A stretch of 11,227 nucleotides of DNA from CAZHDI01 sp964531285 (lineage in GTDB: Bacteria; Pseudomonadota; Alphaproteobacteria; JAJFIK01). The translations under genes and the position numbers were made by a program. The notes beneath the pieces were generated by a model. That model had not been told where the DNA came from and ran no database searches. It was given only the letters and a program-made list of their open reading frames with translations. The stretch is taken from contig CAZHDI010000107.1 in NCBI GenBank assembly GCA_964531285.1, positions 1-11,227 on the forward strand, given 5' to 3'. Of this stretch, positions 1 to 6,247 are shown in pieces. Every line of letters starts with the position of its first letter. Position 1 is the stretch's first letter.

Positions 1-33
1 CGTTACCGATGTTATGTTCCGGAGGCTGAAGGG

Positions 34-1713
34 ATGAGATTCGTAGAGCGCATTCAGCGCGCTACTTTGCATTTCGTTTTTATTTTACTGTTCGCTGGCG
101 GAGTGGCCGCACCGCTGTCTGCAGCGCGTGCGGGCGAGACCGGCCTCGATTTTATCCGGCAATCGACCACCGAACGATTGATTTTGTTCGTTCACGGATT
201 TACTGGCGACCGCGAGAAATCCTGGACGCATGACCGCAAAGGCGCCTTCTGGCCCGCCCTCCTTGCCGAAGACCCTGTCTTTGCGACCGCTGATATCGCG
301 ACTTACGGCTATCCGAGTGACATGTTCGCCCGGAATATGTCCCCTGGCGAAGTTGCATCAAATCAGCGGATGCAGCTGGAAACTGCGCGCGAAGATGATC
401 CTTATGAACAGATTGTCTTCGTGGCTCACAGCATGGGCGGCCTGATCGTCCGGTCGCTGTTGCTCGATCACCGTGATTTCATCAATGTGCCGATGATTCA
501 TTTCATTGCTGTACCAGGTACTGGGTCTGAAATCGCAACTTGGGCGTCGAAGATCAGTGATAATCGGCAGGTCGAGTATTTGCGCGACTTGGAACGCAAC
601 GGCTTTCTCCAGACTCAGATGCGCCAATGGCTGGCGTCGGATTACAAAGATGCGGTACGTTCTTACTGCGCCTATGAGACGGTGAAATATCGGGGCGTGC
701 TTGTCGTGAAGCAGTCCAGTGCGGCAGCCCTGTGCAATCAACGGCTTGATCCAATTCCAGAAAATCATGTTCGGATCGCCCAGCCGGCGGACACGAGTGC
801 CGATATCTATGTCGCCTTCAAAGTGGCCTATCAGCAAACGTTCAAGCGTCTCGAAATCGTCCGTACCAAGAAAAGTCTCACGATAGCCTCCCAGGCAGAT
901 CTCGATGCGGCGTTGGCCGCAAGTCCTGGAGCGTTGGTCGCCGATGATTTGCGGGTCACCGGGTCGGTCACGATGCCGGACGGAACCTTGCTGGCCGCCA
1001 ATACGGTCGCTCTTGATGCCGGCGTCTCGGTGCGCGGACGCGATTTTGCCGTCGTCGCTGCAAGCGTGCGCGGCGATGGCAGTCTATTCGATCTCAGGGG
1101 CAATGCGGGCCAGAACGGCGGGCGGCTGCTCCTGGCGGCCGGACGGATCAGCGGTATTCGTGTGCAGGCCGATGGCGGAGACGGGTTGAAGGGCGACAAT
1201 GGCGTTAATGGACTGGATGGACGCGACGGCCGACCTGGCAAAGATGGTCGGTGCGACGGGTTTGGCAAATTCGAATCGCCGCGTGCCGGAACGGACGGCA
1301 ACGACGGCGAAAACGGATCAGACGGCATTGACGGCGGCAACGGCGGCAACGGCGGCGCAGTGTTCATCGTGACTATGGGTACAACGCCAATGGTCTCGGT
1401 CGACGCCGGCGCGGGCGGCGCGGGCGGTCTTGCAGGCGCAGGGGGCTCCGGCGGTCGCGGTGGTACGGGCGGACGTGGATGCGTCGGTTTGGGGGGAACC
1501 AAGCCCAATGCCGCTGACGGTAAAGCCGGCCGTACCGGGCAGAATGGCCGCCCGGGTGTTGATGGCGTTGATGGCGCGGATGGCGAAGTGGGGGTCCGTC
1601 CCACTGGGAGCTTTGAAACCATCGCCGAGCATGTGCCCGACGCCGAGTCGCTTCCCGACTATGCCGATATTGTCAAAGCAAAGCTGATATCCGCTGCGCG
1701 GCAATCCGATTGA
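34..1713 (+). CDS. Secreted alpha/beta hydrolase (SERAC1/PGAP1-like lipase fold) with collagen-like C-terminal region
   Basis: A 559-residue protein. The ATG at 34 has a ribosome binding site (ggagg, 21-25, 8 bases upstream). Residues 1-33 form a signal peptide: a basic start, a hydrophobic core at 12-27 and an A-x-A-type end (SAARAG). Residues 47-275 are an alpha/beta hydrolase: the strand and oxyanion turn LILFVHGF (49-56), the nucleophile elbow AHSMGG with Ser133, a following VPGTGSE segment, and a likely catalytic His245 in NHVRIAQP. Together these recall SERAC1/PGAP1/DUF676 serine esterases, which act on lipids. The acid residue is not certain (Asp238 is possible). Residues 275-385 look like short beta-strand repeats, perhaps a beta-helix stalk. 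Residues 387-520 are glycine-rich with G-x-y triplets, followed by a short polar tail. Substrate and final location (periplasm, surface or medium) are unknown. The gene converges on the esterase gene with a 34-base gap and is less GC-rich than its neighbours. Confidence 0.88.
   Translation: MRFVERIQRATLHFVFILLFAGGVAAPLSAARAGETGLDFIRQSTTERLILFVHGFTGDREKSWTHDRKGAFWPALLAEDPVFATADIATYGYPSDMFARNMSPGEVASNQRMQLETAREDDPYEQIVFVAHSMGGLIVRSLLLDHRDFINVPMIHFIAVPGTGSEIATWASKISDNRQVEYLRDLERNGFLQTQMRQWLASDYKDAVRSYCAYETVKYRGVLVVKQSSAAALCNQRLDPIPENHVRIAQPADTSADIYVAFKVAYQQTFKRLEIVRTKKSLTIASQADLDAALAASPGALVADDLRVTGSVTMPDGTLLAANTVALDAGVSVRGRDFAVVAASVRGDGSLFDLRGNAGQNGGRLLLAAGRISGIRVQADGGDGLKGDNGVNGLDGRDGRPGKDGRCDGFGKFESPRAGTDGNDGENGSDGIDGGNGGNGGAVFIVTMGTTPMVSVDAGAGGAGGLAGAGGSGGRGGTGGRGCVGLGGTKPNAADGKAGRTGQNGRPGVDGVDGADGEVGVRPTGSFETIAEHVPDAESLPDYADIVKAKLISAARQSD
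1192..1593 (+). repeat. Collagen-like / poly-glycine repeat region inside the hydrolase gene
   Basis: Codons about 387-520 encode two runs of collagen-like G-x-y triplets (from G387, from G419, and again near 495-520, often G-x-D or G-x-N). Between them is a G-G-x/G-A-G-rich stretch (about 455-490). The triplets are mostly acidic or asparagine-containing (GDN, GLD, GTD, GEN, GVD), which differs from proline-rich animal collagen but is common in bacterial collagen-like and glycine-rich surface proteins. An insert with two cysteines (RCDGFGKF, RGCVGLGG) interrupts it. At the DNA level it is a run of ggc/gac-type codons that could expand or contract by slippage. Confidence 0.8.
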
Positions 1714-1747
1714 GGTCAGCTTGCGCACTCCAGCGGTCCGCGCATCC

Positions 1748-2740
1748 TCACCGGCGCAGGGTGCGCGGATCGTGCTCCTCGACCGGGTAGCCGGCGCGGC
1801 CCTTGAGGCCATCGAGGAAGCTGCGCATCTGCACCACCCGCTCGTCGATCCATTCGGGCGGGTTCAGCACCCGGCCGAAGAAGCTCATGGCGTCGAGAAA
1901 GCGCGGGGCGATGGACGGACCGACATGCTCGGCGCCGCGCACCAGCCGGTATTCATGGCTGACCCCGGCATCGAACAGGATCCGGTGGAGAAATTCCGTA
2001 CCGTGATGAAGATAAAACGCATCCTGATCGCCCGCCTCCAGATAGATGGCGAGATCGATCAGGCGCTCAGGATCGGTCTTGGCGATGGTCGCAGGATTGT
2101 TGGCGGCCCAGTAATCGCGATCCACCGGCGATCCGTAGATCTGTTCAAAGAGCGCGTCCGAGCGCCAGAACCGGTCGCGCAGTTGAATATCGTCGAACGC
2201 GAGCGCCGGTTCGATGCCCGGTTCCATGCTGGCCACGGCGTGAAACACCTCGGGATGTTTGAAGGCCATACGCAAGGAGCCCATGCCGCCCATGGAGATC
2301 CCGGTGATCAGGGTCCCTTCGCGGCCGTCGGGCACATTATATGTGGCGCGCATATGGGCGATGAGATCCTCCACGACAACGCGTTCCCAATTCTGGGAGC
2401 CGTCACGGAAGTTCATGTAAAAGCTGCGCCCCGCCGACGGCATAACGGATACGGCGGGCGGCAGGCGCTCCTCGTCGATGGCCTGCTCCAAGAGCGTGGC
2501 CATGCCTTCCATGGCCTCGTTGGACCCGCCGCCGCCATGGAGCTGGATCACCAGCGGGTAAGGCTCGGCGCGGTCCGGATCATAGCCTTCGGGAAGATAA
2601 ACGCTGATCGCCACCGGGTCGGGCACATGGGCGCTGTCAATTTCGGCTTCCAGATAGGTGCCGTCGAGAGCGTGAGCCGGTAGAAGCGCGGTACAGGCGG
2701 TAAAGACCGCCGCCCATAGGGCCGATATAAGCGAACGCAT
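1748..2740 (-). CDS. Secreted esterase, PF00756 (esterase D / FrmB-like) family
   Basis: A 330-residue protein of the putative-esterase alpha/beta hydrolase family (S-formylglutathione hydrolase, feruloyl-esterase and antigen-85 relatives), which cleaves acyl esters. The ATG at 2740 is chosen because AAGGGAGGGG lies 6-7 bases upstream; the frame stays open to a TTG at 2761, but that would put the ribosome site inside the gene. Residues 1-25 are a signal peptide ending PAHA, so the enzyme is probably periplasmic or exported. QLHGGGG (67-72) forms the oxyanion region, GISMGG carries nucleophile Ser149, EAGDQD supplies Asp238 or Asp240, and GAEHVG supplies His272, so a complete triad is visible. 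It is the last gene of a leftward run, 110 bases after the cytoplasmic hydrolase, with its own candidate promoter in that gap. The substrate cannot be told from sequence; siderophore or plant-phenolic esters are possible given the upstream TonB receptor. Confidence 0.88.
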   Translation of the reverse strand: MRSLISALWAAVFTACTALLPAHALDGTYLEAEIDSAHVPDPVAISVYLPEGYDPDRAEPYPLVIQLHGGGGSNEAMEGMATLLEQAIDEERLPPAVSVMPSAGRSFYMNFRDGSQNWERVVVEDLIAHMRATYNVPDGREGTLITGISMGGMGSLRMAFKHPEVFHAVASMEPGIEPALAFDDIQLRDRFWRSDALFEQIYGSPVDRDYWAANNPATIAKTDPERLIDLAIYLEAGDQDAFYLHHGTEFLHRILFDAGVSHEYRLVRGAEHVGPSIAPRFLDAMSFFGRVLNPPEWIDERVVQMRSFLDGLKGRAGYPVEEHDPRTLRR

Positions 2741-2800
2741 GGCAGATCCCCTCCCTTGCAACCGGTGGGCGCGTTTGTCTTACTGCCCGGATTGTCTGAC

Positions 2801-2829
2801 AGGATGCGGCAGGTGGTCCGCTGCGTCAA
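2801..2829 (-). promoter_or_regulatory. Candidate sigma70 promoter for the secreted esterase
   Basis: On the minus strand, TTGACG (2829-2824) is followed after exactly 17 bases by CATCCT (2806-2801). The -35 matches the consensus at five of six bases; the -10 is weak (three of six). Transcription would begin near 2794, about 54 bases before the ATG at 2740. It would let the esterase be expressed apart from the two upstream genes. Confidence 0.35.
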
Positions 2830-2850
2830 TTCGAGGGGCGGGGGCCCGCG

Positions 2851-3699
2851 TCATGCGCCGTCGTCCTCGGGAGCGATGACCGGCAAGCGCCCGCCAAAGG
2901 CGTCATACACCGTGTCCATTGTGCCGTTCCCATTGAGCCACAGCCCGGCAATGAGGCCCGCCGCCGCGCCGTGGATCACGGTGTGCGCGCGAACGCCGCC
3001 GACCGAGGGATCAAGCGTGAGCGGCACATCCTCATAGACATAGGCCGCATGCGGATCCTGGTCGGTACGGGCCGAGTGGGGCGGGATCCAATCCTGCCAG
3101 CGGGCGCCCGCGGGGCCGGTGACCGCATCGGCGAATCCGACCTGTACGGTGTCCCGGTCCGAATACAGATTGAGGATGCGCCCGAAGCGCTCGGGCGCAA
3201 GGCGATAGGTAAAAACATCCTCGCCGCCGGAGTGGGCATAGAAATGCGGGCAGGCCAGAAAAACGGCCGCGTCGATGAACACCGATCTGTTGAGTTTGGC
3301 GCTCGTACTGGCGCCTTTCACCACGTTGCAGCCGTGGCTATAGGCGATGATCCGGATCGGTTCGGCCGTCAGGTCACAGATCGTGTTGAGATAGTGAGCG
3401 AGCGCGTCGGCACCGGCGTCTCGGGCGACGCCCATATCGGCGCCGGACCAGATGAAATGCCCCTCATGCACCGAGACCTGACCCATGCGCCCGGTCCACG
3501 GGCTCCAGCGGGGATTGAGAGCCGCAATCTCGCTGACCGGCTCTCCGTTCACGGCCCAAACATCATGCCAGCCATCGGCATGGATCATGCCTTGCGCCAG
3601 GGCATCGAGGAAACCGCCCGGATGCCAGGACGCATACCACCACGGTGTGTGTTGCGCGCCCGCGATGAGTTTCGTGCCGTGAATAACGATCGTCGTCAT
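2851..3699 (-). CDS. Cytoplasmic alpha/beta hydrolase, unassigned family
   Basis: A 282-residue protein with no signal peptide or membrane segment. I do not recognise a named family, but the alpha/beta hydrolase fold is visible. The N-terminus TTIVIHGTK gives the first core strand and an HG oxyanion turn (7-8). IIAYSHGCN is a nucleophile elbow of S-H-G form with Ser121. NLYSDRDTV (177-185) places Asp181 or Asp183 as the acid, and RAHTVIHGA supplies His239 or His243. Many tryptophans lie in the first 90 residues (WW, WHPGG, GWHDVW, PRWSPW), perhaps a hydrophobic substrate site. The ATG at 3699 has a weak AAGG nine bases upstream; a GTG at 3735 is in frame but abuts the terminator of the receptor gene, so the ATG is preferred. 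It lies between a TonB receptor and a secreted esterase, suggesting a role in processing an imported compound, which is inference. A general lipase or esterase role is equally possible. Confidence 0.75.
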   Translation of the reverse strand: MTTIVIHGTKLIAGAQHTPWWYASWHPGGFLDALAQGMIHADGWHDVWAVNGEPVSEIAALNPRWSPWTGRMGQVSVHEGHFIWSGADMGVARDAGADALAHYLNTICDLTAEPIRIIAYSHGCNVVKGASTSAKLNRSVFIDAAVFLACPHFYAHSGGEDVFTYRLAPERFGRILNLYSDRDTVQVGFADAVTGPAGARWQDWIPPHSARTDQDPHAAYVYEDVPLTLDPSVGGVRAHTVIHGAAAGLIAGLWLNGNGTMDTVYDAFGGRLPVIAPEDDGA

Positions 3700-3727
3700 G
3701 GCGGTTTGCCTTGGTCTTTCGGGTGGA

Positions 3728-3763
3728 TGAAACACAAACGCCCCGCCGGACGGGCGGGGCGTT
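3728..3763 (-). terminator. Intrinsic terminator of the TonB receptor gene
   Basis: A perfect 11-base inverted repeat (3737-3747 with 3753-3763, arm AACGCCCCGCC) encloses a 5-base loop. On the minus strand it is followed by a T-rich run (GTTTGTGTTT). It begins 24 bases after the receptor stop codon and ends about 38 bases before the ATG of the next gene. That leaves little space for a separate promoter, so the hydrolase downstream may depend on partial read-through. Confidence 0.85.
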
Positions 3764-3787
3764 CATGCGTTCGGGCCGGCTGGACGC

Positions 3788-6061
3788 TCAGTAGCGCAGG
3801 CTCGCTTCGACGCCATAGACACGCGGACGGCCCGTCACACAGCGCTGGACGGACGTGTTTTCCGCGGCATTGACGGCGCCGAACAGGCCTCCGGCCACCT
3901 GGTTGAAGGTTCGGGCGCAGTAGCCTTCGTCGAAGGCATTGCGCACGAAGCCGACCAGTTGCCATTGGCCATCCTCCGCGCCGAACCCGGCCCGGAAGTT
4001 AACCAGGCTGAAGCCTTCCTGGAGGCTTTGCGGGTTCAGGTTGGAATCCAGGAACTGCTCATCGGTATACTGATACTCACCCCGCAGGAACCATTGGAAT
4101 TCCGTATCAGGAACAAGGTCGGTCCATTGAGCCGCCAGAGAGACCTGCCATTCCGGCGAGTCCTGGCGCCGTTCGCCAGTCAGATCCTGCGGTCCGCCGC
4201 CCGGCAGGCTGGGGGCATTGGCAAAGTCGGTGAACTCGGAGTCCAGATAACTCAGCCCAAAAAGGATATCGAGTTGTTCCACCGGGGCGGCCTGAACGTC
4301 CAGTTCGAGGCCCTGCTGGCGCAGGCTCCCGGCATTGTCCACGATGAAGCCGAGGCCCTGGAACTGGCGCTCCTGGAAGTCGTCGATTTCCGTCCGGTAG
4401 AGCGTGGCGTTGGCAACGATGCGATTGTCGAACAGCGTGCTCTTGATGCCCAGTTCATAGTTCTTGGCATTCTCTTCGGCAAAGATCCGGTCGCTGGCGC
4501 CCGGTTCGGAGTTGAAGCCGCCGGACTTGAAGCCGGTCGATGCGGTGGCGAACACCATGACGTCGTCGGCCGGGAAATAGCGTGCATTGACCAGCCAGTT
4601 CACGGCTTCGGCCGTCTGCTCCAGACCTTGGACATTTTCGTCCACCGGGGCCAGGACGCGGGCCGCCGGATTGAACACCGTCCGCTGGAACGAGCCGTTG
4701 TCCTTCTCGTCGCGGGTCCAGCGCAGGCCGCCGGTCAAGGACAACCGTTCGGTCAGATTGGCGGTGGCCTGACCGAAGGCGGCGTAACTTGTCAGCTCCT
4801 GGGAGAACAGATCGATCACGGCATCCTGCGGCGCGGCGTTACACGGGGCCGCCAAGGCGCCCGCGCCGACGCTGGCGAGGGTCTTGTTACAATAATCCGG
4901 ACCGAGATCGAAGACGGTGTCGATGACATAGTCTTCTTCATAATAGAAGAGGCCCGCGACATATTCGATGAACTGACCGGTCGGCGATGCGATTCGGACC
5001 TCCTGAGAAAAGTTCTCGGTCGTCGAGAGCCGGTCCCGCGGCAGGATATCGGCAGGCAGACGAATCACCTCCTCGTCAAGATATTCGTCTTCCCAGTCGC
5101 GATAGGCGGTGATGGAGGTGAGGGTGTGATCCCACACATCCGCATCGACCGTGAGGGTCGCGCCCCATTGCTCATTGGTCGCATTGTCCGTATGGATCTG
5201 ATTGATCTCGTTATCGAACGTATCGCGCACATCCGGGCGCACACCATAGACCGTTTCGAAGCGATTGAGGAAGGCGTCCGTCGCCGACTCGGACAGGATC
5301 TCGACCTCGGCGCCGGCGTAATCGATGGTTTGATAGTCGACCACGAGGTCCGCGCTGATGGCGCTGTTCACGGTCCAGGCCAGGCTGCCGCGCAGGCCGA
5401 AATCCTCCCGGTCCAGCTCATCCTCGCCGCTGAAGGCGTTTTCGACATAGCCGCCGAAATCGTCATAATTGAAGGCGATGCGGCCGGCGAGGCCGTCGGC
5501 GATGGCGCCGGTCACGTGACCTTCCACGCCATAGGTGCCGAAGCTGCCATAATTGGCCTTGATCGAGGCGCCGAATTCTTCTTCCGGGCCGCGTGTCGTG
5601 ATGTTCAGCGCGCCGACCGGCGTGTTCCGTCCAAAGAGGGTCCCCTGGGGCCCGCGCAGCACTTCGACGCGCTCCACATCGAACAGATTGCCGATCACCG
5701 ATCCGGGGCGCGGGATATAAGCGCCGTCGATGAACACGCCCACGCTCGGTTCGATCGCGCTGTTGCCCACCGAGGTGACGCCGCGGATATTGATCCGTGC
5801 ATTGATGAGCTGGCTTGATTGAACGAATTGAAAGTTCGGAACGAGAAAGGCGAGGTCCACAAGGTCCCGCGTGCCGGACTGCTCGATCACGTCACCGCTG
5901 ATGGCCGTGATCGAGATGGGGACGTCCTGGATGTTCTCCTCGCGCTTTTGCGCGGTGACTGTGATGGTCTCGACTTGGGCAAGGGCGGTGCCGGCCATCA
6001 GAAGGCCGGTCAGGCCGACCGCGGAGGCAAGGCCGGTGGTCAGAATACGGCGTGTCAGCAT
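3788..6061 (-). CDS. TonB-dependent outer-membrane receptor
   Basis: A 757-residue TonB-dependent transporter that would take up a scarce ligand (siderophore, vitamin, sugar or other compound) across the outer membrane using the TonB-ExbBD energy chain. The ATG at 6061 is chosen for the AGGGGAG four bases upstream and because it begins a clean signal peptide (MLTRRILTTG... ending ALA at 28). A TonB box, ETITVTAQ, is at 31-38. The plug domain runs about 44-160, with the hallmark segments NIRGV (91-95), FIDGAYIPRP (110-119) and VERVEVLRGPQGTLFGRN (129-146). The remainder is a beta-barrel ending in the aromatic signature VEASLRY. Paired cysteines occur in a predicted extracellular loop (YCNK...PCNA) and near the C-terminus (YCAR...QRCV). 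Length is normal for the family. No FecA-type signalling extension is present. The adjacent hydrolases hint at an ester-bearing ligand. Confident as to family; ligand unknown. Confidence 0.95.
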   Translation of the reverse strand: MLTRRILTTGLASAVGLTGLLMAGTALAQVETITVTAQKREENIQDVPISITAISGDVIEQSGTRDLVDLAFLVPNFQFVQSSQLINARINIRGVTSVGNSAIEPSVGVFIDGAYIPRPGSVIGNLFDVERVEVLRGPQGTLFGRNTPVGALNITTRGPEEEFGASIKANYGSFGTYGVEGHVTGAIADGLAGRIAFNYDDFGGYVENAFSGEDELDREDFGLRGSLAWTVNSAISADLVVDYQTIDYAGAEVEILSESATDAFLNRFETVYGVRPDVRDTFDNEINQIHTDNATNEQWGATLTVDADVWDHTLTSITAYRDWEDEYLDEEVIRLPADILPRDRLSTTENFSQEVRIASPTGQFIEYVAGLFYYEEDYVIDTVFDLGPDYCNKTLASVGAGALAAPCNAAPQDAVIDLFSQELTSYAAFGQATANLTERLSLTGGLRWTRDEKDNGSFQRTVFNPAARVLAPVDENVQGLEQTAEAVNWLVNARYFPADDVMVFATASTGFKSGGFNSEPGASDRIFAEENAKNYELGIKSTLFDNRIVANATLYRTEIDDFQERQFQGLGFIVDNAGSLRQQGLELDVQAAPVEQLDILFGLSYLDSEFTDFANAPSLPGGGPQDLTGERRQDSPEWQVSLAAQWTDLVPDTEFQWFLRGEYQYTDEQFLDSNLNPQSLQEGFSLVNFRAGFGAEDGQWQLVGFVRNAFDEGYCARTFNQVAGGLFGAVNAAENTSVQRCVTGRPRVYGVEASLRY

Positions 6062-6138
6062 GGTTCTCCCCTGGGGCTTCATGAGCCTTGTTTTTCGCAA
6101 CACCGCGCCGTTTTCGACGCGTGTGGATGGTAGAGGAG

Positions 6139-6167
6139 ATCATATCCGGCACCGGCAGACTATCCAA
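6139..6167 (-). promoter_or_regulatory. Sigma70-type promoter of the TonB receptor gene
   Basis: On the minus strand, TTGGAT (6167-6162) and TATGAT (6144-6139) are separated by exactly 17 bases. The -10 matches the consensus at five of six bases and the -35 at four. The predicted start near 6132 gives a leader of about 70 bases before the ATG at 6061. I see no Fur-box-like palindrome overlapping it, which argues mildly against classical iron control. Confidence 0.6.
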
Positions 6168-6222
6168 TCGGCGACAATTGGGTCCTAGGGATGCAGGCCG
6201 TTTGCCCGCATTCCGGGATGCT

Positions 6223-6237
6223 GCGCTGCACCAGCGC
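6223..6237 (-). terminator. Short hairpin just after the TIR-PstS stop codon, possible terminator
   Basis: A perfect 6-base inverted repeat (GCGCTG / CAGCGC) with a 3-base loop starts 10 bases after the TAA of the TIR-PstS gene. It lacks a following T-run, so it is at best a weak intrinsic terminator or an mRNA 3'-end stabiliser. It lies upstream of the receptor promoter, where a transcription boundary would be expected. Confidence 0.3.
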
Positions 6238-6247
6238 CGATTTGCGG

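Noticed and set aside
831..1622. A proline-rich 263-codon frame on the minus strand
   Set aside because: It is the complement of the glycine-rich repeats of the first gene: glycine codons read backwards give proline. No ribosome site and no domain.
1721..2683. A 320-codon + strand frame opposite the secreted esterase
   Set aside because: Shadow frame; the opposite strand has a signal peptide, full catalytic triad and ribosome site.
2835..2850. A GC-rich inverted repeat after the unassigned hydrolase gene as terminator
   Set aside because: The stem is only about five pairs around a two-base loop and has no T-run.
2971..3873. A 300-codon + strand frame opposite the unassigned hydrolase
   Set aside because: Shadow frame that also runs through the terminator and into the receptor gene's complement.
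3959..5818. A 619-codon open frame on the + strand
   Set aside because: It lies wholly opposite the TonB receptor, whose motifs are unambiguous. Its translation is a monotonous Arg/Gly/Ala/Val/Asp-rich product without domains, the typical shadow of a GC-rich gene.
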